DNA of 64,000 bases. Origin: Dryas octopetala. Taxonomy: Eukaryota > Streptophyta > Magnoliopsida > Rosales > Rosaceae. This document shows positions 12,482 to 24,011 of this stretch, one piece after another (the first letter of the stretch is position 1; every line of letters starts with the position of its first letter). The translations under genes were made by a program, and so were the position numbers. The notes under the pieces were generated by a model. It searched no databases. It was not told where the DNA came from and saw only the letters and a program-made list of their open reading frames with translations. The stretch is from positions 19,508,621 to 19,572,620 of the forward strand of contig OY992840.1 in the NCBI GenBank assembly GCA_963921425.1, read 5' to 3'.

Positions 12482-15400
12482 AGGATTACTTCCTCCAGGA
12501 ACACAGTTTGACTTATTTCGAGGAACAGCTGCTATGAAACAGGATGTAGATGACTTGTATCCAACAACTATTTCACATACAATAAAGGCAAGAAATACAT
12601 ATACATTTACACATATATATAATATTCATTTTGACAGTTTTTTTTTATTGGTTCAGGAATGATGAACTGCATATTGCTAATCTTGTGCATTCTTAGTCTG
12701 GATACTGAACTTTATTTTAAATCAGATCTTAGGAATGGAGACTACACTAAACAAAATATTTAACAGAAAATTTTAGATTGTAGTTCTCTTAATGCATTGG
12801 CGTAGAGAAAGTTTAAATATTTTGCACCTTACCAATGAAAACTAACTCAAGCGCCTGATTATTTGGATCTTGGACACAACTAGCAATTTAGTCCTCAGGG
12901 TTGCTTTCAAAACTTAACTACACATGAAACAACAATCTAGCCATAATCCATATTGACTTATGGCCTCTAATATGTCAAAATCTGCATAAAAATCAGCTCC
13001 TCTACCTGTAATATGGATTTTTTTCCTCCCTCTGTTTGAAGCACTTTTCCATTGGCCCATTGGTCAAATTTTTTGTGTCTCCCGTTTCCTAACAAGGATT
13101 ATCAACTTTTGCCTTTTTAAGTCTGATAGATTGCTTTAATAAACTGTTGGAGTTTTCACATCCTTCTAAGAATCCGATCAAGATAAATGCTTTTTTGATT
13201 GTTCCTATCAAGCTTTAGTAGGTCAATTTTGTCGCTCATTATCTCTCATATAATGCACTACTTTTTCTAAGCACAGTGACAAGTTAATTAACAGTATGCC
13301 TAGGTGGGTGAACAACTAGTGGTTAGATAACTTAGATTAATATAACATCTTCGTCCATTATATTTTTTTTTTGGGGGGGGGGAGAGGGGGAATCCCCAAA
13401 AAGTCGACTTAATTACCAAGTAGAATGCTTCATCCTTCGAGCATTCATCTAATCTTCTCCAACTACCAAGTACTAAGCATGCATTTTTATGTAAAAATTC
13501 TAGCATTACAGCAATGTTTATCGATGATACTGTTACAATGAATTTATCAGCGCTTCCATTGACCTCTCAAACACATGTTTTCTGGTGTTAAGCATATAAT
13601 TGGATCCTAAGGAAGAAAAATGAATTTGTGGCAGATAACACATGGAAATGAGGAAATCCCTATGAATGATGGAAACGACACACATACACGTACCTGCACT
13701 GCACACATTCTTAAACTCTTCAGCTTTTTCTTTCCCTTTGCAATTTACAATCCATTTCTTATCCTTATAATTTTTTCCTATTTGTAACCTTTTGTTTTGA
13801 AGTTCTAATCTGTTTGATTGTGTTTTGCTGCAGTTTGGGACGAAAAGTCATGCAGAATGTGCTCGGTTCTCACCAGATGGCCAGTTTCTTATCTCCTGCT
13901 CTGTTGATGGATTTATTGAGGTATATATGTTTGGGATGCTTTTGTTAATGATGAAACTATCTGACGAAATATGAATGCATTTTTATTTTTTGACATTTGT
14001 GTCACTACCAGGTATGGGATTACATAAGTGGGAAACTCAAGAAGGACCTTCAGTACCAGGCTGACGTGAGTATTTTTTCTTGTCTAAGTCTATTGATCAA
14101 AATATTTATGATACTACTACATTCTTGAATATATATATATATATATATACATATCTGTGTGTGTATGTATTCATTTCAATGGCAAGATTCCTCAGAAGTA
14201 AGGTAAGGTTGTTCCATTATGACCTGGAGGTCACAGGTTATGGGTGAAAAACAGCCTAAGTGGACTCCGTGATGGCAGTAGCCTAGTGAACTGGGCCACA
14301 TGTCATATTCTTGAATATATGTACACACACACACACACGTGAAAAATCTTCAAATGAATGAGATATATATAGATTTTAAAATTTACAGACCAAACCAAAG
14401 CCCTTTTGGTTTGGCTAATTGGGATTCGGTTGTGGAATGAAACCCATGATTTTGTGGGCTCTTTTCCTAATTTAAAATTGAATCCCTTTTGAGTCAAACC
14501 AAAGGACTTCAGTGGGGTCCTTTTTTTTAATTTTTTTTATTTAATTCTATTTTGTGGGCGTCTCGCCGGTCTAATATAATGGGATCAATTGGCATTGGTA
14601 TAATACTAGCTAGTCTTACACCACTAAATAACTTCTCTTTTTTGTTGATCCCACTGTCAGATATAATGTTCTGGTCATGCACCTCATCTATGTGAAAATT
14701 TAGGTTGATCCAATATCTCTAATCATTTGATTTGCACTGCATTAAATATAGTATTTTCCTTATATGTTTTAATACTAGAAATTGAATCTTATTGATGGGA
14801 TGTTTGTTTATATTAAGATTGCCATGAAATTTGCTAAACTTTATGCGAATTATTATGACATTAGAGTAAAAAGGAAATCATATAAAAAAGTTGCTGAACC
14901 GGTGTCAATCGATTATGATATGTATTTTTCTGTTCTTTTCTTGTTTTGCTTGAGTCTTCTTTAGGTGGATGTCTTGTTCACTGTGTATGTTGTGTTCCCT
15001 CTTTTTCTTAGTAAGGTTGTTCTGTTTCCTATCGAAACATACCCCAGATAAAAGTTGCCGTAATGAGAATAAGCCTTGGTCTTTTTTCTTCCTTTTTTTC
15101 CTCCATTATTTAAACACTCTTTCCCTCCCTTTTATAATTTCTTTTTTTTCTATCAATCTCCCCTTCATACTAGAATTTGAAAAAGTGTCATGTGGTGATC
15201 ATTTTTATGTTACCACTTCTGACATGCTATCACTTTTTGCAGGAAACTTTCATGATGCATGACGATCCTGTCCTCTGTGTTGATTTTAGCAGAGATTCAG
15301 AAATGATTGCATCTGGGTCACAAGATGGAAAGATCAAAGTACGTTCTACTTGTGTTTTCTTGGACATGGGAAAATCCTTATTTTTAGTCCTTGAAGTATC

Positions 15401-18400
15401 CACTATATGTTTTACTTGTGTTATTTAACCCATAAGAAACCATGAGACTACCACATTTTCCTTCAAATACTGTCAGAGTTCCCCTTCATTTACCCACTTA
15501 ACTTTCCTGGACACCAAGTTACTGTTCGGGGATACTTTTCACATCCCCTGACCAGTGCCCCTCTAATTCTTCCAACAGCACCAGTAATGTGACTCGTTAA
15601 GTTGTGGTTTGCTTAGATGTCTGAGAAAAATATGGGGACAGCTGCTTTATTGTTTTAAAAACTCATGTTAGTTTAAGATAGTTACTCTTATAGGCACTTA
15701 TGATTGTTCTACTACTTTGTAAGCATTTGTTAGCTGTGTGCCATTATTTTCTTACATGTCATTGTTAAAAGTTTGTGTAAATATGGTGTTCTTAGGAGTT
15801 CCAAAAAATTTATTAGCAGTTCTGATAAAAAAAAAAAATTGTATGAGCAGTGAGAAATGGAGTTTTTAATGTTAGGTTCTGGCGTCTACTTCAAGTTGTA
15901 GGTTTAAGTGATTTATGATCTAGTTGGTAGAAAGATTGATTGACCCCCAAAACTTTGGTTTACTTCATTCACCTTTTGCTATGAAGCTAAGCTTAATTTG
16001 TCTTATTATTTCCCCATCAGGTTTGGCGTATTAGGACTGGTCAGTGCTTGCGCCGTCTTGAACGTGCACATTCACAGGGTGTCACCAGTGTTTCCTTCTC
16101 TCGGGATGGAACTCAGTTACTTAGTACATCATTTGACAGCTCTGCAAGGTTTTATTAATTTTTTTCACATAAAGTTGCATATGTTTCCTTGAGTGGTACA
16201 GCATTTGTTGCCATTCTTATTTTATTTTTTATTTATCTTTTTTTATTTTATTAATACAACATCCATGTGAAATATAGTGGTTAAAGAACAGTTATACATC
16301 ACTGGTAACCTTATTGGTTGCCACATGCATCTCCTTTTTTTGTTTTTTTTTTAAATTTTAGGATCACTATGATTTTAAAGTTAAGCATGTTCTGATGTAG
16401 AATCCATGGCTTAAAATCTGGGAAGTTGTTGAAAGAATTTCGTGGTCATTCATCTTATGTTAATGATGCAATCTTTACAAGTGATGGAGCTCGTATAATT
16501 ACCGCATCTAGTGATTGCACAGTCAAGGCAAGTTTCTTGGGAGATGTATTTTCTGATGGACCCTGTTGTTAGGGCAAGCCTTTCCATTTTCTTGGGGCAT
16601 AACAGAACATTTCTGTTTATAGGTCTGGGATTTGAAGACTACTGACTGTCTACAGACATTTAAACCACCTCCTCCTTTAAGGGTATACACTTTTTCTTTT
16701 TTCCTTTTTGTTTTAAGAAGATATTATTATGCATTTTCTTTTATGAGCTTGAGCAATCTAACTTCATTGCCTTTGAGATTTTGCTTTTCTTTTATTGTTT
16801 TTGTATCTAATTTATTCTTTTCTTCTTTATGGACTTTTAGGGAGGTGATGCTTCCGTGAATTCTGTTCATCTTTTCCCAAAAAGTACCGATCACATCATT
16901 GTATGCAATAAGACATCATCAATATATATCATGACACTTCAAGGACAGGTATATATTTCTTATACCAAATGCAAGAAAACTTATATTTACACATTTTTGT
17001 TTAACTTGTTTCAATGTATTTGGTACTGGAGCTGGACCATCTATTAAGGCCTTACCCTATCTTACTTATTATTTTAACTGGTATAGTTGACATTTTAAAT
17101 AATTTTTTTTTTCTGAGAAATATAAAGGTTGATTTGTAGCTGCAGTTTATTTAATCACCCTATGGACTCTCATATCTTTATCTAATTCTTAGTGAGGCTG
17201 GTTTCAACTGATTTAATAAAAAAAAAAACTTCCTGAGGTCTTGTTGACAAGAATACTCAGTTTTATGTATTCTATTCTATCTAAAGTTAGGTGCTACTTC
17301 CATGAAATGTAATTTCAGCTCCTTGTACATCATACATGTGCAATGATGGAATGTGTCATCATAAGAGAATTTAGTCTGATCGTATGAATTTTAATTGCTT
17401 GAATTTTCAATTTAGCTGTAATGAGAAAGGAATTATGTTGAAGTTACGTGACTTATGTTAAGTCATGATATTTTATTTTACATAGAAACCTGCTGAAGAA
17501 CATGTTGGAGGACATTATGTCTTTCACATTGTAACTAGAACCTACCTCATTGGCTCAATCCCATTCCACCTCTTTTTTGGTCTCTCCTCTTCTCTAAATC
17601 CCCTCGTCCCACCCCCACCCTCCTTACATACAATGTTAAATCCAGTAAGAAGATAAAATCTCAAATTACCTGAGCCAAAACCCCATATTCAGAAGTTCTT
17701 TAGTGAAATGAGAAGAGGTGGGGGAGGGGCGAGGGGAAGTGTATTAATGGGCATATTCTTGTCTACTCGTAATCTATTTCAGAGTTCATTGTTGGGTGAG
17801 TGCAAGTGAATTTGTTTTAATTAAAATTGTTTCTGATTGTTATGTTTTAGGTTGTGAAGAGCTTTTCATCTGGTAAAAGAGAAGGTGGAGATTTTTTGGC
17901 AGCTTGTGTATCACCGAAAGGGGAATGGATTTACTGTGTTGGTGAAGACAGGTATTACATATAACTTCAGATATAGAATTTTCATCACGCTCTTATTCCA
18001 TTTGTTAATTAAATTGGTTTATGTTAATATGCATTCTTATATACAATATATCTCTGTGTATGCATGTTTCCCCTTTATGAATGAAATTTTTGCAAATTTA
18101 ATGCTGTATTTGTCTTCTGGTTGTACTCGGGAATGGTTACATGAGATTCCCATGTTGCTTTAAGTGCAAATGGGTATTGATTTGCCCTTTGCATGGGTAT
18201 CCAAAGCCCACAGAATGGAGGTTTTGTATTCCCAAGGGAAGAGGTGGGTTCCCATTCCCATTCTCGTTCCCTAGTTTTAGCTTTATAATAAATTATAATG
18301 ACAACTATACCTTATATTTATGGTTATGAAAAATAAATTTCAGTTCTTGTCCTGTTAAAAACATTTCCCTTTCCAACAATTCAAATACTGGGATGAGAAT

Positions 18401-19667
18401 GTTGGGTTTTTGGGTGTCTGAAAACCCCTTTCCAAGGAATAGGTATGAGATTCTTAGAATTGAATTCCTTGAAACAAACATAGCGTAAGATATTTTATGC
18501 ACTGTTTACACTTGTCTTCAATAGCCCTATTTTCTTCTTTTCGTATTTTTTCTGGATCCGTTCATTCTATCAAATTTTTGCTGTCCTAATAATAGTATGA
18601 GGTCCAATATGTACCTTTTATCTCTAAGGGAGGTCCAATGTGTACTTGCAACAGTTAAAACTACAAAAATGATGCTACCTGTTTTTGTTGTGATCATCAG
18701 CATTAGGCATACTTAATATTCTATCATTAGCTCTGATAAAATATTTGATCTCTATGCAGGAATATGTACTGCTTCAGTTACCAATCTGGTAAACTAGAGC
18801 ATCTAATGAAGGTATGCCTTTTGTTAATGGAGATTGAGTTGGTATTGAACTAGGGATTTTGATTGCTCTAATTGTTCCATATCTGCGCAAACAATAATCA
18901 AGAATACATATACAGTTTTTCTTAAACGTGGGTACTGCTCTAAATTGAGCCAAATGACATTAGAAGATAGCTTATAGCATGTAGTGGTGATTTTGCCTTG
19001 GTTGACTTAAAATAGCATTTCCAAACTTGATTGAGACCAGGATCTTTTAGCCTTTCCAACCAGCTTTGGTTGCTTCACTTATTGAAGTATGGTCCTTTAT
19101 GGCGGGCCAATGATATCTTTTTATGCCTGATCTCAGTCAGAAGACCCAGAGAGATATCTGATGACATCTTTCTGCATGCTGGCTGATAACAGTTTGGCCA
19201 ATGTCATCTACATATAATTGTAAGCATACAGATGACATCTTTCCAAATGCTTGCACTTATATGTTAGGTTTTTGGTGATAAATTTCAGACAACCTGCTAT
19301 TTTTCACTCATGCCTCTTAGGGTTAGAGGAGTGATAGGATGCCAGTCTAATTCCAGGCATTCCTGGTCATGGGACTTGCACCGCTCCCCACCCATGGGTG
19401 CGTGTCTGGACGGCTGGGATTGCACCGCTGGTGATTTGCCTAGTTTGACTGCACATGGAAGGCGTTCTTTATATATGGGCTCAGAAAAATGCACTTATGT
19501 TACTTTCTGCGTGACTAAAACTATGTCAAGAACTCAAACTTTAGAGTGTTTTTTCTTGTCATTTGCAGGTCCATGAAAAGGATGTAATTGGTGTCACTCA
19601 TCATCCTCACAGGAATCTTCTTGCCACATATAGTGAAGACTGCACAATGAAGTTATGGAAGCCTTGA
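6664..19667 (+). CDS. SMU1: SMU1 spliceosomal WD40-repeat protein
   Basis: Exons: 6664-6692, 7207-7417, 7653-7805, 9792-9840, 10426-10509, 12484-12587, 13834-13920, 14012-14065, 15243-15338, 16021-16148, 16401-16527, 16623-16682, 16841-16948, 17851-17951, 18760-18811 and 19569-19667. They join to 1542 nt, 513 residues, the same size as animal SMU1. The N-terminus has a LisH motif (about residues 6-38) and CTLH region (about 40-92, with [20 protein letters not shown]). The C-terminal half (about 205-513) holds the WD40 repeats, e.g. [11 protein letters not shown] and the last repeat ending MKLWKP. SMU1 works with RED/SMU2 in the nuclear spliceosome B complex and affects splice-site choice. Exons 6 and 11 end in AAG followed by GC donors. 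Introns 3 and 5 hold LINE remnants, intron 8 a SINE fragment, intron 14 a MITE, and intron 15 a GC-richer block (19310-19480) of unknown origin. A (TC)n run follows the stop. Identification is very secure. Confidence 0.96.
8640..9275 (+). mobile_element. 3' fragment of an L1-type LINE (SMU1 intron 3)
   Basis: The + strand encodes a broken zf-RVT region: VPPKVKMFA, then HGRVNT, a [18 protein letters not shown] zinc-binding stretch, and after a frameshift [18 protein letters not shown]. Stops and frame changes interrupt it. It ends in a 3' tail with TAATATACTTGTG and a T/A-rich end near 9270. No reverse transcriptase core remains. Sense orientation to SMU1. Confidence 0.75.
11040..12335 (+). 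mobile_element. Deleted L1-type LINE remnant (SMU1 intron 5)
   Basis: The first part, about 11090-11480, resembles the ORF1-side region of plant LINEs (GIWVER- and GGWMVG-like pieces, heavily broken). From about 11930 it shows the C-terminal zf-RVT tail, [20 protein letters not shown], then FLWDKTRF. The tail ends GTTATCAATTTCCTGTAAAAAA. It matches the LINE piece at 42080-42490 in gene order and wording, so both come from one family. Sense orientation to SMU1. Confidence 0.7.
12437..12480 (+). repeat. (TC)n microsatellite at the SMU1 intron 5 acceptor
   Basis: About 22 TC units run directly into TTCAG at 12480-12483, so the microsatellite itself forms the polypyrimidine tract of exon 6. Confidence 0.95.
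14185..14265 (+). mobile_element. Au-type SINE fragment (SMU1 intron 8)
   Basis: The sequence TGACCTGGAGGTCACAGGTT followed by GAAAAACAGCCT matches, from memory, the internal B-box part of the plant Au SINE family. Only the middle is recognisable; ends are not defined. It carries the tRNA-like B box but is not a tRNA gene. Confidence 0.6.
18102..18485. mobile_element. MITE in SMU1 intron 14, probable TAA target site
   Basis: The 384-bp element starts TGCTGTATTTGT and ends ACAAACATAGCG, an imperfect inverted pair, with TAA at 18099-18101 and 18486-18488. The interior is rich in GGGAATGG, CCCATTCCCATT and GGAATAGG motifs. A related piece lies in AGL12 intron 2. Confidence 0.5.
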
Positions 19668-19746
19668 ATCTCCGTTGCCTTGTATGTACTTTTATGTATT
19701 TTTTTTGACGGGTTAACATGAATGTGGACATACAGATTTTTGGGTG

Positions 19747-19748
<2 letters not shown>

Positions 19749-19795
<47 letters not shown>
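19749..19795 (+). repeat. (TC)n microsatellite downstream of SMU1
   Basis: About 23 TC units begin roughly 80 bp after the SMU1 stop, so the run probably lies in the 3' untranslated region. A second short CTCTCT stretch follows at 19840-19852. Confidence 0.95.
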
Positions 19796-19800
<5 letters not shown>

Positions 19801-21561
19801 ATACACAGAAAGTGGGCAGATTTGGAAAGACCCTCGCTCGCTCTCTCTCTCTGGTAGTATTTCCCGTGTATAGGAATTGGTCATAACGTGAGTTGTGAGG
19901 AAAGACAGCTTATTTCTTTATCGTGAGTCCAAATCTTCTGTTTGTATTTTTGGAGCCTTATGTCCAAAATAATGTTGTTTTAAGTTTTCATTTAATTTTC
20001 TTTTTTATTATAAATCTTAAAACCCAGAAAGTTTAAGGTCAGTTACATAAAAGACAAAATGGAGCCCTGATGGGCAAAAAAGGCGATGTGGAACAAAATA
20101 GTCATTTTGGTCGTATTTTAGTTGTAGTTAAATTCCAAAATTACTTATGCAAATGTCTTTTTATTACATGTTGCATGTTGAAAATTAATACACTAGTACA
20201 AGAAATGAATGCATACAAAATCTCAAAAAATAATTATACAAATTCCAGAAAATTAAATAAATAAACAGGCGAACTCACTTCAAATATAATTGGATTTTAC
20301 AAAATTTTGTTCGGTTTGGATCGAAAAGCAAAATTCAAACGCCTGGAATTTCTTTTTGAGAGAAGCTCCCGCAAGGGAGTGTTTAGCATTTTTCCAAAAA
20401 GTTCAATTATATACCCCAAAATGAGGTAGTTTTGACACAAGTACAATATTAGTATAAGAGCCATACAACAAAATTTCTTTATTAAATTTTGTTCACTAAA
20501 GATGTATTATGTGTTCAAATTGTATCATTTTGAATCTAATTTATTTATAAGTGAAATACTAACATGTATATTGACACATTATTTCGTGAGTAATATTTAG
20601 TATAAAACAAATTTAGTTATTATACCATTAATTTGTTAATATATGTATATTTTTTTGAGAACCATTAATTTGTGAGTATAAAACAACATAAACAGTTACA
20701 GATCCTATTGGGTCATTTTTTTTTCTTCCATAAAGAAGGTTAAACTCTAGTAAAATTGCTCTTAGCCTCTTTGACATTATGATTCTTTCTATGAATTGGA
20801 AGAAACGGTGACACCCCTTATTTTTGGGCAAGAGTTAAACTACATTGGAAGGCTAGAGCCACCATCACCAACTGCCCCACACATGCCATGCCATACAAGT
20901 TGCACCATTCCATTAAATAGGGTCAAATGATGCCTACGGCCTACCCACATGATATCCCAAATAAGCCAATAGCAATAGGCAAACCTCATAATTTTGGAGC
21001 AGCAATTTTGGCAGGGTTGAAATGCATGGAAGGAAATTAATGAGGTACCTGGGTTGGGAACCATCAACAACACCATAATTAATCACCTGCTTTAACTCAC
21101 AACTTCCTTTTGGGAATTGATTACTAATCTGATTTTTAGGCATCCCATGACTGCCTCCACGTCATTCATAACCTCAACCATTCCTCTTTATCTCTGCGTG
21201 TTGACTTATTTGTTTTGTGAAGATTCCAAGACTGGCACTGCTCTCAAGTTCGTGTGCAATTTCTTCATAATGTTTTTTGAAATGATTCTTAAAAGGTGAT
21301 TTAAAAAATGAATAATTATGCATTTCTGCTTATGATTTTATGAGACTTATAATGAATCAGAAAAGAAATAAGATATAAAGGAGAAAACAACTAACATTTT
21401 TTTATGGACTTGAATGGTTGGATCTTCTCCTAACTGAGCTAATTCCATTAAGAATTTTTTATTTTTAAATTATTTTATGAAAATATAAGTTTGATTTTAA
21501 AGTTGGGTGTACAAATGACATGTGTAAAGTTATAACTGGTTGGGTGTATATAGAGGTCCAC

Positions 21562-23117
21562 GGGGTGTGTTTCGGACGGATCGAATCAGAAATAGGGTGT
21601 TCCAATTCCAATCCAAAAAATTTCGGAATGAAATTTTTATTCCAAAAAATCGGAATTTCAACAACTTATTTCAATTCGAAATTTTTTGGATTTCTCGAAA
21701 TTTTCGGATTTTTTCGGAATATCACATTTTCGAAACTTTCAGATAAAAAATTGGAATATTCATGTTACTTTTTGTTATTAGTAAAAAAAAAAAAAATTAG
21801 TAATTACACGTACAAAAAATGTGGGTGTTTTTGTTAATATTTATGTTATTATGAAACACATATATTTATAAGGCTTATTTACTATTTTGTCCCCTGAAAG
21901 TAACTTCAATTCTCACGTTACCCCCTAAGGTTTATTTTGTATCACATTATCCCCTGAAACTAATTCTCGTGTATCACTCTGCTCACTTTTTATTTTTACA
22001 AACTTTGAAAATTAATTATAAATAGCTCCGGATTCAGAAAAATACACGAAAAATTTCAACGGATTCGTCTTGACTAGTTCTAATTTACTATAGGGTCAAA
22101 TTATCAATTTACCCTCTGAGAGTTTCCAGAAAATTTGGGAAGTTCAAATTTATTTCTATAAAATTAAAATAAATTTCCTTCTATAAAAATTCTAAATTTC
22201 CGTTAAGTCTCGGATGAATTCTCAAAAATATTTTAGAAATTACCAAAAACCTGATTTAGAGAATTCTTTCGAGACTTTATGGAAATTCTTGAATTTTTCT
22301 AGAATTTATTTTATAGAGAGAAATTTATTTCCCTATAAGACCGAGAGGTCTTTTGGGTAGCAAGTGTTCACAAGAAAGGTAATGTTATTGTTTAAAAGAC
22401 CAACAGTGCAAACCTCGTATTTTTTGGAGTTTGAAAAATTATCCTATGAATTTCAAAAGAGTCTAAAGTATTTTAATTTTCTGGAAACACTCGGATGGAA
22501 AATTGGTAACTTGACCCCATAGTTAATTAGTACTAGTCAAGACGAGTTCGTAGAAATTTTTTCATGTATTTTTCTGAGTTCAAAGCTATTTTTAATTAAT
22601 TTTCAAAGTTTGTAAAAATAAGAAGTGGGCAAAGTGATATACGAGAATTAGTTTCAAGGGGTAATGTGATACAAAATAAACCTTATGGGGTGAAGTCAGA
22701 ATTGAAGTTACTTTCAGGGGGTGAAATAGTAAATAAGCCTATTTATAATATACATATGTTTATATAAATAGTATTAGTTATTTTTTTTTAATATATATGT
22801 ATGTGTATGTTTGAAACAAATAACAAATTAATGAAACATATAGTAAAAAACTAAATAAATGATATAATATTAATATAAATATGGAATAAATTGGCATAAT
22901 TTCGAAAATATCGAATCAGAATATTTTTGAAAAATTTCGAATCGAAATTCGGATTGGATCGAAATTTACAGATACATTCCAATTCCAATCAAATTTTTTT
23001 TAAAATTTTTGGAATTCGGTATTTTCAGATTTCGGATTTGATTCGGACATTCCAAAATTAGAAATTTTTAAATTAAAATCGGTTGGATTCAAATTTTCCA
23101 ATCTAAATCACACCTCT
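21562..23117. mobile_element. hAT-type MITE interrupted by a second MITE
   Basis: The element begins GGGGTGTGTTTCGGACGG and ends CAATCTAAATCACACCTCT, an imperfect inverted pair. An exact 8-bp duplication AGGTCCAC flanks it (21554-21561 and 23118-23125), which is the hAT target-site length. Both arms are built of CGGAATTTCGGAATT-like motifs. Without the 870-bp insert at 21871-22740 the element is about 680 bp. No transposase frame is seen. Confidence 0.7.
21871..22740. mobile_element. Nested MITE with long inverted arms
   Basis: The 870-bp insert starts AGGCTTATTTACTATTT and ends AAATAGTAAATAAGCCT. The two arms are complementary over roughly 265 bp (21871 to about 22135 and about 22480 to 22740), e.g. 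CTGAAAGTAACTTCAATTCT against its inverse. A direct ATTTATA flanks it on both sides (21864-21870 and 22741-22747). Long arms suggest a Mutator-like or foldback MITE; the family is not certain. No coding capacity. Confidence 0.7.
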
Positions 23118-23348
23118 AGGTCCACCCAAGGGTGACCGAAGTATTATCCGTAAGTAATTTGGTATTTAATTACTGCAGTGGAGTGGAGAAAGTGAGAAAC
23201 AGATGAAAACATTTATTATTATCCAAAAAAAAAAAATGAAAACATTTATTACATCACAACCACCGCATTACCGCGGCTATTAAAGCATCATCCCAGCTAG
23301 CTGCATATATGCTTGCAAATGCAAGACTACATCCTCATTCCTATTAAG

Positions 23349-23354
23349 TATAAA
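23349..23354 (+). promoter_or_regulatory. Candidate TATA box of the first GDSL gene
   Basis: TATAAA lies 65 bp before the ATG at 23419, followed by a CT-rich leader (CACTCTCTTTTTCCC), a usual arrangement for plant promoters. Confidence 0.5.
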
Positions 23355-23418
23355 CACTCTCTTTTTCCCACATTCCCATCATCTCATACAAACAATTAAA
23401 CAAACACATTCTTCATTC

Positions 23419-23748
23419 ATGGCTAACTTGTTTAGGTCATATGCTTGTTTGCTCCTTTTGTTCATGGTACTGCTGGCAGCAGCAGCAGTTTGGGCCCAAG
23501 ATGTAGTAAACCCATCTGCACCACAACAGGGTCAAGGCCAAGGCCAAGGTGGTAGGAGTAGGAGACCAGAAATGGTGCCTGCCATGTTCATATTTGGAGA
23601 CTCTCTCATTGACAATGGCAACAACAACAACCTTCCATCATTTGCCAAGGCTAACTATTTCCCCTATGGCATTGATTTCAATGGTGGCCGTGCTACTGGT
23701 CGGTTTTCCAATGGTTACACCATGGTTGATGAAATAGGCCAGTCTTCT

Positions 23749-23800
<52 letters not shown>

Positions 23801-23950
23801 AGACTTGTTAAAATTTGCTCATGTATGCATTCAGTTCATGAGTATAATACTTTTTGCTATGATTTAATATATTAGTACAGTATCTAAGGATCGATTGAAC
23901 TATCTAGTCACAAGGTTTCTATTTTTTTTTTTTTGTGATTTTATCTTTTA

Positions 23951-24011
<61 letters not shown>

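Larger units (their letters stand above)
19668..23418. other. Spacer between SMU1 and the first GDSL gene
   Basis: Intergenic DNA with the SMU1 3' untranslated region, a (TC)n microsatellite at 19749-19795, a MITE nested in another MITE at 21562-23117, and the promoter of the GDSL gene with a candidate TATA box at 23349-23354. From 19800 to 21560 I see no gene, only short random open frames and A/T runs. Confidence 0.7.

Noticed and set aside
12336..12662. 108-codon plus-strand open frame
   Set aside because: It is a chance frame that reads through the (TC)n repeat into SMU1 exon 6.
14205..14265. Possible tRNA gene because of a B-box-like motif
   Set aside because: It lacks an acceptor stem and anticodon arm and matches a SINE fragment better.
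14380..14510. Possible MITE around CCAAACCAAAGCCCTTTTGG in SMU1 intron 8
   Set aside because: A short palindrome and a partial inverted match (GTCAAACCAAAGG) are seen, but no ends or target duplication could be fixed.
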